From: a virus | Virus record (IMG/VR): IMGVR_UViG_3300028027_000194 | Coordinates: 1-27,346 of that record | Reading direction: 5' to 3' (one strand) | Length of the DNA: 27,346 nt | Part shown: positions 1 through 8,491 of the stretch, piece after piece | Position numbering within the stretch: position 1 is the stretch's first letter | Layout: every line of letters starts with the position of its first letter | Made by a program: the position numbers and the translations under genes | Notes under the pieces: generated by a model | The model's input: the letters and a program-made list of their open reading frames with translations, nothing else | The model's database searches: none | Told to the model about the DNA's origin: nothing

Positions 1-2085
1 GATGAAAACATTTACAATTTTGTAATGTCCAATAGAGAGGTTTTAGATGGTGCCATACATCAAGAACGTGATTTAGATTTTGATTACTTTGGTATTAAAA
101 CATTGGAACGTTCATACCTAATGAAAATTGGTGGTCGTATTGTTGAAAGACCACAATATCTTTATATGAGAGTTGCGGTTGGTATTTGTAAAGGTGATGT
201 TGAAATGGCGTTGAGAATATACGATGATTTGTCACAACATTTTTATACACACGCAACACCAACGTTATTTAATGCAGGCACTAAGAGACCACAAATGTCA
301 TCTTGTTTCTTAATTGGTAATAAAGGAGACGATATCGAAGGATTGTTCGACACTATCAGTGACGTTGCAAAGATTTCTAAGTGGGCTGGTGGTATCGGAT
401 TACACGTACACGATGTTCGAGCTAAAGGTTCATATATTAAGGGAACTGGTGGAGAATCTGACGGTTTGTTACCAATGTTAAAAACATACAATGAAGTGGC
501 ACGTTGGATTAATCAAGGTGGTAAACGTAAAGGTTCATTTGCCATTTATCTTGAACCTTGGCACGCTGATGTTTATGACTTTATTGATTTAAGAAAAAAT
601 CACGGTAAGGAAGAAATGAGAGCAAGAGATTTGTTCTTAGCTATGTGGACTCCTGATTTGTTTATGCAACGTGTAGAACAAGATGGTGATTGGACATTAT
701 TCTCACCTGATGAAGCACCTGGTTTATCTGATGCATATGATAGTCCTGAAGATAAAGCTTTCACTCGTCTATACGAATCTTACGAACAACAAGGTTTAGG
801 TAGAAAAGTGGTTAAGGCAAGAAAATTAATGGATGCAATCTTAACTGCACAAATTGAAACGGGTACTCCTTATATGTTATATAAAGACCCAGCTAACTAT
901 AAATCAAATCAAAAGAATTTAGGTACCATCAAGTCATCAAACTTATGTACTGAAATTATTGAGTATAGTTCACCAACTGAACAAGCGGTTTGTAATTTAG
1001 CATCATTAGCGTTACCGAAATATATCATTAACGGTGAATTTTCACACGACGTATTATATAGTTCAGTTTATCAAGTGGTAAGAAACTTAAACAATGTTAT
1101 TGATTTAAATTTCTATCCAACAGAAGAAACAAAACGTTCAAACTTTAAACACAGACCAGTTGGTTTAGGTATTCAAGGTTTGGCAGATGTATTCTGTTTA
1201 TTAGGATTACCGTTTGAGTCTGATGCGGCAGATAAATTACAAACGGATATTTTTGAAACAATTTACTTTGCAGCATTAACATCTTCAAAGGATTTATCAA
1301 AAGAAGTTGGTCCATATGAAACAATTGTAGGTTCACCGATTGAAAAAGGAATCTTCCAATATGAAATGTGGGGTAAAAAAGATTCAGATTTATCTGGCCG
1401 TTGGGATTGGAAAACTCTAAGAAAAGAAGTAAAAAACTATGGTGTCAGAAACTCATTATTAGTTGCGCCGATGCCAACAGCTTCAACCGCACAGATTTTA
1501 GGTAACAACGAAGCGTTTGAACCATTCACAACTAACCTATATTCTCGTAGAACATTAAGTGGTGAATTCATTATGATTAACAAACACTTAGTTAATGACT
1601 TGTTAAATCTTGGAATGTGGAATGAGGACATCAAGAAGAAATTGATTATGGAGAATGGTTCAGTTCAAAATATTCCTGAAATTCCTACCCAATTAAAAGA
1701 GGTTTATAAAACCGTTTGGGAAATGTCTCAAAAGAGAATTTTACAAATGGCAGCAAATAGAAGTATTTTCATTGACCAATCACAATCATTGAATTTATTT
1801 ATTGCGGACGCAACTAAAGCAAAATTACTTGCAGCTCATTTATTTGGTTGGAAATTGGGATTGAAAACAGGTATGTATTACCTAAGAACAAGAGCGGCGG
1901 TTGATGCGTTAAAAGGTTTGGGTGTTGATACTTCATCAGTAAAACCGGTAGAAATTACATCGTCGGTTAATAATGTTGGAGTACCAACAAATAACAACTT
2001 AATAAGTGAACAAACACCTGAGTTAGTGATGACATCTGAAAGACCAACAGATTCACCATTCGAATGTGAGGGTTGTGGTTCATAA
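1..2085 (+). CDS. nrdA: Class Ia ribonucleotide reductase, large (alpha) subunit, 5'-truncated by window edge
   Basis: Reduces ribonucleoside diphosphates to deoxyribonucleotides together with a radical-bearing beta subunit (NrdB, not in the window), supplying dNTPs for phage replication in the host cytoplasm. The frame is open from base 1 and reads DENIYNFV before the first ATG at 25. The RRM1/NrdA family continues smoothly through this point, so the real start lies upstream and the ATP-cone region is outside. Visible hallmarks are: redox Cys in SSCFL (codon 304-306); NLCTE with the thiyl-radical Cys (946-948) and flanking catalytic Asn and Glu; the partner redox Cys in AVCNLASL (991-993), with the family's 15-residue spacing; PMPTASTAQILGNNE; the Tyr dyad in GMYYLRTR (1876-1881); and the C-terminal CEGCGS swinging-arm Cys pair (2065-2076). 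It resembles the eukaryotic-type class Ia enzyme more than E. coli NrdA. No intein or frameshift is visible. A terminator follows downstream. Confidence 0.97.
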   Translation, partial: DENIYNFVMSNREVLDGAIHQERDLDFDYFGIKTLERSYLMKIGGRIVERPQYLYMRVAVGICKGDVEMALRIYDDLSQHFYTHATPTLFNAGTKRPQMSSCFLIGNKGDDIEGLFDTISDVAKISKWAGGIGLHVHDVRAKGSYIKGTGGESDGLLPMLKTYNEVARWINQGGKRKGSFAIYLEPWHADVYDFIDLRKNHGKEEMRARDLFLAMWTPDLFMQRVEQDGDWTLFSPDEAPGLSDAYDSPEDKAFTRLYESYEQQGLGRKVVKARKLMDAILTAQIETGTPYMLYKDPANYKSNQKNLGTIKSSNLCTEIIEYSSPTEQAVCNLASLALPKYIINGEFSHDVLYSSVYQVVRNLNNVIDLNFYPTEETKRSNFKHRPVGLGIQGLADVFCLLGLPFESDAADKLQTDIFETIYFAALTSSKDLSKEVGPYETIVGSPIEKGIFQYEMWGKKDSDLSGRWDWKTLRKEVKNYGVRNSLLVAPMPTASTAQILGNNEAFEPFTTNLYSRRTLSGEFIMINKHLVNDLLNLGMWNEDIKKKLIMENGSVQNIPEIPTQLKEVYKTVWEMSQKRILQMAANRSIFIDQSQSLNLFIADATKAKLLAAHLFGWKLGLKTGMYYLRTRAAVDALKGLGVDTSSVKPVEITSSVNNVGVPTNNNLISEQTPELVMTSERPTDSPFECEGCGS

Positions 2086-2091
2086 TAATAA

Positions 2092-2162
2092 TGGGTGACC
2101 TCCTCAAAGTTACTGTCGTCAAGGCGTACCTTGAGCACCCAGGTCTCGAAAATAAAGGGGGT
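2092..2162 (+). other. Possible structured RNA element in the nrdA 3' UTR
   Basis: This stretch is GC-richer than its surroundings, lies between the nrdA stop and a strong terminator, and can fold. TGGGTG (2092-2097) pairs with CACCCA (2136-2141). The immediately adjacent CTCAA (2103-2107) pairs with TTGAG (2131-2135), leaving a 5-nt bulge (2098-2102). ACCTCC (2098-2103), mostly that bulge, can pair with GGGGGT (2157-2162, one G-T wobble), so a pseudoknot or switch is conceivable. An alternative is GACCT (2097-2101) with AGGTC (2141-2145). I do not recognise it as a known riboswitch or tRNA. It could be a 3'-UTR-derived small RNA, an RNA-stability element, or chance folding. Confidence 0.35.
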
Positions 2163-2183
2163 GAATATCAAGACACTAAATTA

Positions 2184-2208
2184 ATCCTGACTTCGGTCGG
2201 GATTTTTT
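2184..2208 (+). terminator. Rho-independent terminator after nrdA
   Basis: An 8-bp stem (2184-2191 with 2196-2203, one G-T pair) is capped by the very stable TTCG tetraloop closed by C-G, and runs into six consecutive T (2203-2208). This is a textbook intrinsic terminator. It insulates the nrdA transcript from the tail genes that begin at 2247. Confidence 0.92.
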
Positions 2209-2234
2209 ATTTATTACCATTTTATAATAGTTTA

Positions 2235-2242
2235 TATTTATA
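2235..2242 (+). promoter_or_regulatory. TATTTATA start-proximal element, 4 nt before the gp25-like start
   Basis: Exact TATTTATA followed by GAGT and the ATG at 2247. It is one of seven such elements before genes in this window. Its position suggests a -10-like late promoter, by analogy with the T4 late element TATAAATA (near its reverse complement), which would put the transcript 5' end at or close to the ATG. A translation-initiation role is the alternative. Confidence 0.45.
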
Positions 2243-2246
2243 GAGT

Positions 2247-2696
2247 ATGATAACATATGGTATAGATTTTCCATTTAGAGATAGTGTTAAGGGTGACTAC
2301 CTTAGTTTAACTGAGACCCCTGAAAGAGAAATCAGAGCAAATTTGATACATCTCTTATTAACAAAAAAGGGTAGTAGATACTTTTTACCTGATTTTGGTA
2401 CAAGAATATATGAGTACATTTTTGACCAAAATGATATGGTTACATTCTCATTAATTGAAGATGAGATAAGAGAAGGGGTAAAAAAGTATATACCAAACTT
2501 AGAGATAAATTCAATAGATATAGTGTCAGCTGAAGAAGATCCTGACCAAGATGTAACGGTAAGTCAAATGGAAGATGAAAGATTATTCAGAGTTTCTGAT
2601 TATTCTACTAAACCATACACCGCTAAAGTAAGAATAAATTATACGGTAAATAACGGAGCCTTTTCATCATCCGATTTTGTAATTATAAACATATAA
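2247..2696 (+). CDS. Baseplate wedge protein, gp25/GPW family
   Basis: A 149-aa protein of the T4 gp25 / P2 GpW-type baseplate family, which forms the inner wedge core with gp6 and contacts the tail sheath start in contractile tails. The diagnostic stretch is at about residues 27-60: REIRANLIHLLLTKKGSR, then a Pro-Asp-Phe-Gly-Thr motif and YEYIFDQND. This is the family's usual 'T..G.R...P.FGt.l...iF' pattern. The length fits (T4 gp25 is 132 aa). ATG 2247 is the first in-frame start after the terminator and sits 4 nt behind a TATTTATA element; there is no clear Shine-Dalgarno. One base separates its stop from the next gene (gp6-like), the same wedge partnership as in other myoviruses, so the two are surely co-transcribed. 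Confidence 0.88.
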   Translation: MITYGIDFPFRDSVKGDYLSLTETPEREIRANLIHLLLTKKGSRYFLPDFGTRIYEYIFDQNDMVTFSLIEDEIREGVKKYIPNLEINSIDIVSAEEDPDQDVTVSQMEDERLFRVSDYSTKPYTAKVRINYTVNNGAFSSSDFVIINI

Positions 2697-2697
2697 T

Positions 2698-4530
2698 ATG
2701 AGTAAGAAAATATCATACGCAACAAGAGATTTTGCGGGGTTAAGAAATGAATTAGTTAACTTAACAAAGGATTATTATCCTGATTTGGTTAAGAATTTTA
2801 ACGACGCATCAATCTATTCAGTTTTATTGGATATTAATGCTGCGGTTGCTGATAACTTACACTTTCATATTGATAGAGTTTGGCAAGAGACTATGTTGGA
2901 TTTTGCACAACAAAGACAATCATTGTTTCATATTGCAAAAACTTACGGAATTAGATTACCTGGCGTTAGACCATCGGTTGCATTATGTGATTTCTCAATA
3001 AACGTACCGGTAAATGGTGACAAGGAAGATTTACGTTATTTGGGTATTTTAAAGGCGGGAGCACAAGTTTCAGGTGGGGGACAGGTATTTGAAACGATTG
3101 AGGATATGGATTTTTCATTACCATATAATAGTAAGGGACAAACAAACAGATTAAAAATACCGAATTTTGACAGTAACAATAAATTAATATCTTACACCAT
3201 CACCAAAAGAGAGGCGGTTGTTAATGGAGTTACTAAAGTTTTTAGAAGAGTAATTAATCAAGTTGACCAAAAACCGTTTTTAAAAATTTATTTACCTGAA
3301 CAAAATGTTTTAGGTGTAACAAGTATCATACACAAAGAAGGTACGTCATATGCTGGTAACCCAACAAGTACAGAATTCTCATCTTCAACAAATAAATGGT
3401 ATGAAGTTAAATCTTTAATTGAAGATAAGGTTTTCGTACCAGACCCAACAGGTAATCAAGATAGGCCTAATTTCAAATCGGGAACATATTTGAATGTTAA
3501 TAATAAATTTGTTACCGAATATACACCTGAGAGTTATTTCTCAATAACATTTGGTTCGGGAACGGTTAATCCTTTAGATAATTTAGACAACTACATAACA
3601 GGTGATATGAAAGTAAATCTTGGTAGTTATTTAAATAATATGTCGTTAGGTGCAACACCTAAAACAAATACCACATTATTTGTGAAATATCGTGTTGGTG
3701 GGGGTAAAGATTCGAATTTAGGGGTTAACGTTATATCGACGGTAGATAATGTTGAATTCAATGTATCGGGTCCTAATTCAACAACAAACACACAAGTTGT
3801 AAATTCATTAAGAGTTACCAATATTACACCAGCTGTGGGTGGTGCTGACCAACCTACAATTGAAGAAATACGTAATATGGTTTCATATAATTTCTCAGCA
3901 CAAAATAGAGCGGTTACATTAAATGATTATAAAACATTAATTGAGACGATGCCATCTACATACGGTGCACCTGCAAAGGTTAACGTAATGGAAGAAGATA
4001 ATAAGATTCGTATTAAATTATTATCATATGATGAAAGTGGAAATTTAACTGACACTGTGTCTAACACATTGAAAAACAATATATTAAGTTATCTTTCAGA
4101 ATACAGAATGATTAATGATTATATCGATGTGGTAACAGGTGAGGTTATTGATTTAGGTTTAGAAATAGATTTAACAATTAATAAGAACGATAGTCAAACT
4201 GATATTATAAAAACAGTAGTTGAAGATGTTGTTGAGTTCTTTGCGATTGAAAAAAGAAAAATGGGTGACCCATTGTTTGTAGGAGCATTAAATAAAATAA
4301 TTGGTACGGTTTCAGGTGTTGAGAACGTAGTTGATATTAGAGTTTTCAATAAAACAGGAAGTGGTTACTCATCGGCTGAAGTTTCACAAACGTATGTGGA
4401 TAACACAACAAAACAGATTAGACAATCTGATAGTGTTGTTTTTATGAAATCAAATCAGATATTTCAAATCAGATATCCTAATAAAGACATAAAAATAAGG
4501 GTTAAAACTTTAGGTGCAAGTACCTTTTAA
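2698..4530 (+). CDS. Baseplate wedge protein, gp6 / baseplate J-like
   Basis: A 610-aa protein close in length to T4 gp6 (660 aa), which dimerises and forms the continuous ring of the baseplate inner wedge. The N-terminus (about residues 5-85) carries the family signature: TRDFAGLRNELVNL, YYPDLVKNFNDASIYSVLLD, NAAVADNLHFHIDRVWQE, then LFHIAKTYGIRLPG. The C-terminal third (about 395-490) has the baseplate-J pattern: FSAQNRAVTLNDYKTLIE, PAKVNVMEEDNKIRI, and a domain ending in DVVTGEVIDLGLEIDLTIN. The ATG lies 1 nt after the gp25-like stop, so expression probably depends on translational coupling. No frameshift is seen. The downstream palindrome with a T-run (4535-4553) may end part of the transcripts. 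Confidence 0.87.
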   Translation: MSKKISYATRDFAGLRNELVNLTKDYYPDLVKNFNDASIYSVLLDINAAVADNLHFHIDRVWQETMLDFAQQRQSLFHIAKTYGIRLPGVRPSVALCDFSINVPVNGDKEDLRYLGILKAGAQVSGGGQVFETIEDMDFSLPYNSKGQTNRLKIPNFDSNNKLISYTITKREAVVNGVTKVFRRVINQVDQKPFLKIYLPEQNVLGVTSIIHKEGTSYAGNPTSTEFSSSTNKWYEVKSLIEDKVFVPDPTGNQDRPNFKSGTYLNVNNKFVTEYTPESYFSITFGSGTVNPLDNLDNYITGDMKVNLGSYLNNMSLGATPKTNTTLFVKYRVGGGKDSNLGVNVISTVDNVEFNVSGPNSTTNTQVVNSLRVTNITPAVGGADQPTIEEIRNMVSYNFSAQNRAVTLNDYKTLIETMPSTYGAPAKVNVMEEDNKIRIKLLSYDESGNLTDTVSNTLKNNILSYLSEYRMINDYIDVVTGEVIDLGLEIDLTINKNDSQTDIIKTVVEDVVEFFAIEKRKMGDPLFVGALNKIIGTVSGVENVVDIRVFNKTGSGYSSAEVSQTYVDNTTKQIRQSDSVVFMKSNQIFQIRYPNKDIKIRVKTLGASTF

Positions 4531-4534
4531 GCCT

Positions 4535-4553
4535 ACATTTTAAAATGTTTTTT
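4535..4553 (+). terminator. Weak candidate terminator after the gp6-like gene
   Basis: The perfect palindrome ACATTTTAAAATGT (4535-4548) runs into a T-tract ending at 4553. The stem is short and AT-rich (5 bp with a TTAA loop), so termination is probably partial. Confidence 0.4.
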
Positions 4554-4555
4554 AG

Positions 4556-4595
4556 TTATAATAATAGAAAATCGCTTAGTTTCTATTTATTATAA
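4556..4595 (+). promoter_or_regulatory. 15-bp inverted repeat/hairpin abutting the next start codon
   Basis: TTATAATAATAGAAA (4556-4570) pairs with TTTCTATTTATTATAA (4580-4595), a full 15-bp stem with one bulged T and a 9-nt loop (ATCGCTTAG). The 3' arm ends 2 nt before the ATG at 4598 and contains TATTTATT (4584-4591), a variant of the start-proximal motif. As RNA it would bury the ribosome landing zone. As DNA it could be a dyad operator or promoter. The gene it precedes encodes the second largest protein here. Confidence 0.5.
4584..4591 (+). promoter_or_regulatory. TATTTATT start-proximal element (variant), 6 nt before the start
   Basis: The variant TATTTATT, followed by ATAAGA and the ATG at 4598, lies inside the 3' arm of the inverted repeat at 4556-4595. 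Same proposed role as the other TATTTATW elements. Confidence 0.35.
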
Positions 4596-4597
4596 GA

Positions 4598-7500
4598 ATG
4601 ATTCAAAAACACAGAATTTCAACAAATATTGGTAAAGACCAAAAGATTACGGTAGAATTGAAACAAGATTTCGATGTACTGGAAATTTTGTCTTTAAAGT
4701 TCTCACAACAAGAGATATACACATCAATGTGTTCCGATTACGGAGTTGTTTGTGGTAGAGTCACCGCTAACGATGGTTTCGGTATACCAAACGTAAGAGT
4801 TTCCATATTCGTTAAACAAAAAGATACGGATGTTGAGGACCCCGTAATATCTAAATTGTATCCATATACAGATACAACAATGAGAAATGACGATAAAATT
4901 CGTTATAATCTATTACCAAAAAGACAACAACACGGAGGACACACACCTGTTGGAACATTTCCCGACCAATCGGATATATTAACAAGAGAAGAAGTTTTAG
5001 AGGTTTATGAGAGTTATTATAGATTCACAGTAAAAACTAATGAATCTGGTGACTTTATGATTTGGGGTGTACCAATCGGTGAACAAACTTTACACGTTGA
5101 TATAGATTTATCGGATATAGGTTGTTTCTCCTTAAGACCATATGACTTCATAAAAAAAGGTAGAGGTGCCGATGAATTTGATAGATTTTACAAATTTAAA
5201 TCAAGTACAGATATTGACGGTCTTCCACAAATCATATCATATGATAAAATAATCCAAGTTTATCCTTTTTGGGGTAATGAGGAAATGTGTGAAATCGGAA
5301 TTACAAGAAGTGATTTTGACATATCGGAAACGGGTATAAAAATTGAACCAATATCATTAATACTTGCATCATCAATTACCGATGACGATTCGGACGCAGT
5401 TAAAAGAAGTGGTGTTATCAGAAGAAAAACAGGTTACAAATGTAATTTACAAACAACCACAGGTCAAATTGAATGTGTAAGACAAACGGGAAGAAAGGTT
5501 TATGGTACCGATGGTAATTTATATCCTGAATTACAATATTATAACATAACCGAAACCATTAATGAGAATGGAACTGCAATGGTCGTGTTACCAATGAACT
5601 TAGAATATGTTTACACAAATGAGTTTGGTGAACAAGAATTAACTAACGATACTAACAAAGGAATACCAACAACCGCAATTGCGAGATTTAGATTTAGTTT
5701 AGATACTAATGGTGTAAAAACAGGGACCGCAAAATATTTAATACCACAAATTAGAGAATATAATAAAAATCCGGACGGTTCAAATAACTTAGGTGAGTAT
5801 GATGGTGAGTTATTAACCACTTATCAATTTTCAAATGTTTTTGAAGATTACTTAAAAATCGCTTGGCCCGAGGGAACAACTGGTTCAACTATGGCCTCAA
5901 CATATCGAAAAGATAAGTTAGATTTAATGTTGGGAACAAATAATAATGGAATACCTGAAGATGTTTTTTATAAATTTATTTTTGGTAAAGTATACACACC
6001 ATCATCATTTCAAGGTTCACACTATGAAGTGTCAGCGGCTGAGAGTTTTCTCGGACTATCAAGAAGAGATGCGTTTTTAGGTATAAAAGAAATTAGACCG
6101 AACGTTGAGGATGATTGTACAAGTAGCACCAATTATATACCAACAAATTTTGCATTTAGAAACAGAATTAAATTTGGATTAATCATTAGTGAGATTTTAT
6201 TGTTTTTACAATATATTTTTACAATTGCGTACATCTTTTTAATTGAAATAATTGGGTCAACTTTATGGGCAATTGCGAGATACATTGGACCAAAGGATTA
6301 TTTCTTTGCGGACCACCCGTTTGAAGATATTGCATATCGTTTTATTAGGTTAGCTTATAACATTACTGAAGCTGGACAAACAACATTACCATTAACAACA
6401 TATCCCGATTGTGAGGAATGTACTAGCGATGTTGATACAGTTGACCCATCAAATAATTCATCATTTAATATTGAAGAAGGATGTAAGAAGTATGATAAAT
6501 TTTACAATGAGAGTATTGTTTATTCTTACATATGGTCTAATGATGGTAGTTACGGAACAATTGACACACCATCAAATACAGGAAATAAAAGTGGTCCTGA
6601 TGCAAATTCTGGTGATGGTGGTATAGATAATAGGATAAGAGCAACAAATGGTTATGCAGGAAAAAACAACCCTTGGTTTTTATTAGGTAAACCGTATTAC
6701 GACGGTACATCAAATCTTAAAGAACAATTAAATAGTCCTGGTGCTGGTTGGACTATAGTTGCCGCAATTGTTGCAGCACCTGGTGCTATTGTTAATATTA
6801 ACTATATCGGAACACAATATGATGTTACCACATTTAATACACCAACAAGAAGATTACCTAATAGAGTCCACACTGAAGATGGTGTGGCTAATTACACCAA
6901 AAAAACAAAATCAGGTTTAACTGAAATTAGAGATGGTGTGATTACAATTGTACCTGTTGTTGATGGACCAAGTAATAGTATTGCGGCAATACAAGAATGG
7001 TATAAAAGAAAAAGAGTTGGTGTGTATTTCTGTGGTGGAGTTACAAATTATTCGTTTATAGATAATTGGTTACACGGAGTTTTATATTTCTTTAAATTTG
7101 ATAAAAAAATTAAATGGGACGATAGAAGTGTTCGTGATTTAAATCAAAGAGGTTCAAAATTCCCAAGAGAACTAGTTTTCTTTAATATCTTGGATGAGAT
7201 GTTTTATTATAGATCAACACCATATAATAACATTACCGGTAGTACTACAAATGCAACCGGAAACACATTTAATTTTATAGGTCAAAAATATTCTGATAGT
7301 TATGGTACTCTAAAATATAGAGAAATTTTACATCCAACGACTTTTTACGATGTGGGAGTAAGAGATGAATTTTTATATGAGATTTGTCAAGACCCAAGAA
7401 TTGACCCAACGTGTTCAGTTATTAGAGATATAACCACAACATCATATCAAGACCCTGCAAACGTTGTTGAACACGCAATTAACTATCGTTTAGATATTAG

Positions 7501-8491
7501 TGATGCAAAATTTGATGTTAGTGATTTCTTCACAGGACAAGGATTGGGAGATAATGTTAGTGTATTTGACGGAGACATTACACAAATGATGTCAATTAAC
7601 TGTGAGGCGGGTATCGAGGCTTTTGATTTAGATAGTCCACAATATTTCCTATATAATGGTGAATTAATGGACCCAGAAGACCCATATTTCTTAAAATATT
7701 TTAAAGGTTCGGGAGGAACTGAAAATACGGAATATGGACCACTACCAATTGATTTAAAATTAGACCCTAATGGTGCATTTATAAGACAATGTTTGAATTT
7801 TAGATTAGGGGATTATTCACAAAAAGTTCCATTCTTTTTATGGGATAAATTAGGTGAAGGTTTTGGTTTATATAATGGAAATTTTTCCGATAAACAAAGT
7901 TGGGATAGAAAGGAAATTGCATCGATGAAATTACAAAGACTATTCTCAATTAGTGATAAATCAAGTATTACAACTAACTATGTAATGACGGGCACAACAA
8001 TTGATGATGAGGAAAAATATTTATTAAAACCAATAACAATAACCCATAATACTTTTTCATTTAGTGGTAATACCACAAATGCATTGGAGAGGTTTGAAGT
8101 TGTTAGTTTAAGTGCACCAACAAGCACGGACCCCAATTTATTTACTTTTTCAGGTGCTACTGATTATGTTGAAGGTGACTTGTGGTTACACGTACAATCT
8201 GGTTATACCTCAGACACATCACTTTGGGTTAAAGACCCAGCAAGTGGTACAACATACGTTGTTGTTTGGGATAGTGGATTAAGTAAACAAAGATGGACAG
8301 CACAATCCGACACCTACGTTAAAGATTATAGGGAATCGTTTATATACCAAACAGTAAATAATTACACAGGGACAAAACAAGTATTATCAACACCGTTCCT
8401 ATTCTACTTCGGATTAAGACCTCAAAATTCTGCGGTAGATTTATTAATAAAATATTACGGACCAAAAGGGGCGTTCCCACCAACTGAATAA
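4598..8491 (+). CDS. Large virion/tail protein with a carboxypeptidase-regulatory-like domain and hydrophobic segments
   Basis: A 1297-aa protein in the gene position of T4 gp7 (after gp6), but I cannot show homology. Residues about 48-185 look like a carboxypeptidase regulatory-like beta-sandwich (transthyretin-like): YGVVCGRV..GFGIPNVRVSIF, a roughly 60-residue insertion, then FTVKTNESGDFMIWGVPIGEQTLHVD. Residues 526-564 are strongly hydrophobic (LIISEILLFLQYIFTIAYIF, then LIEIIGSTLWAIA), long enough for one or two membrane passes; residues 716-738 form a second Ala/Ile/Val-rich stretch. The rest is polar and beta-rich, typical of structural proteins. There is no N-terminal signal peptide. 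Its stop overlaps the next start by one base (TAATG at 8489). The likely role is an outer baseplate or peripheral tail component; membrane interaction during infection is speculative. Confidence 0.75.
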   Translation: MIQKHRISTNIGKDQKITVELKQDFDVLEILSLKFSQQEIYTSMCSDYGVVCGRVTANDGFGIPNVRVSIFVKQKDTDVEDPVISKLYPYTDTTMRNDDKIRYNLLPKRQQHGGHTPVGTFPDQSDILTREEVLEVYESYYRFTVKTNESGDFMIWGVPIGEQTLHVDIDLSDIGCFSLRPYDFIKKGRGADEFDRFYKFKSSTDIDGLPQIISYDKIIQVYPFWGNEEMCEIGITRSDFDISETGIKIEPISLILASSITDDDSDAVKRSGVIRRKTGYKCNLQTTTGQIECVRQTGRKVYGTDGNLYPELQYYNITETINENGTAMVVLPMNLEYVYTNEFGEQELTNDTNKGIPTTAIARFRFSLDTNGVKTGTAKYLIPQIREYNKNPDGSNNLGEYDGELLTTYQFSNVFEDYLKIAWPEGTTGSTMASTYRKDKLDLMLGTNNNGIPEDVFYKFIFGKVYTPSSFQGSHYEVSAAESFLGLSRRDAFLGIKEIRPNVEDDCTSSTNYIPTNFAFRNRIKFGLIISEILLFLQYIFTIAYIFLIEIIGSTLWAIARYIGPKDYFFADHPFEDIAYRFIRLAYNITEAGQTTLPLTTYPDCEECTSDVDTVDPSNNSSFNIEEGCKKYDKFYNESIVYSYIWSNDGSYGTIDTPSNTGNKSGPDANSGDGGIDNRIRATNGYAGKNNPWFLLGKPYYDGTSNLKEQLNSPGAGWTIVAAIVAAPGAIVNINYIGTQYDVTTFNTPTRRLPNRVHTEDGVANYTKKTKSGLTEIRDGVITIVPVVDGPSNSIAAIQEWYKRKRVGVYFCGGVTNYSFIDNWLHGVLYFFKFDKKIKWDDRSVRDLNQRGSKFPRELVFFNILDEMFYYRSTPYNNITGSTTNATGNTFNFIGQKYSDSYGTLKYREILHPTTFYDVGVRDEFLYEICQDPRIDPTCSVIRDITTTSYQDPANVVEHAINYRLDISDAKFDVSDFFTGQGLGDNVSVFDGDITQMMSINCEAGIEAFDLDSPQYFLYNGELMDPEDPYFLKYFKGSGGTENTEYGPLPIDLKLDPNGAFIRQCLNFRLGDYSQKVPFFLWDKLGEGFGLYNGNFSDKQSWDRKEIASMKLQRLFSISDKSSITTNYVMTGTTIDDEEKYLLKPITITHNTFSFSGNTTNALERFEVVSLSAPTSTDPNLFTFSGATDYVEGDLWLHVQSGYTSDTSLWVKDPASGTTYVVVWDSGLSKQRWTAQSDTYVKDYRESFIYQTVNNYTGTKQVLSTPFLFYFGLRPQNSAVDLLIKYYGPKGAFPPTE

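Noticed and set aside
1-24. Treating ATG 25 as the true nrdA start
   Set aside because: The frame is open to base 1 and the upstream residues DENIYNFV continue the family alignment, so the gene is cut by the window edge.
2092-2162. tRNA or known riboswitch
   Set aside because: No cloverleaf, no TTCGANNC arm or CCA end, and no riboswitch core that I recognise; kept only as an unclassified foldable element.
6173-6290. Embedded holin or separate membrane protein
   Set aside because: The hydrophobic stretch is in frame inside a continuous 1297-codon gene with no internal start context or frameshift.
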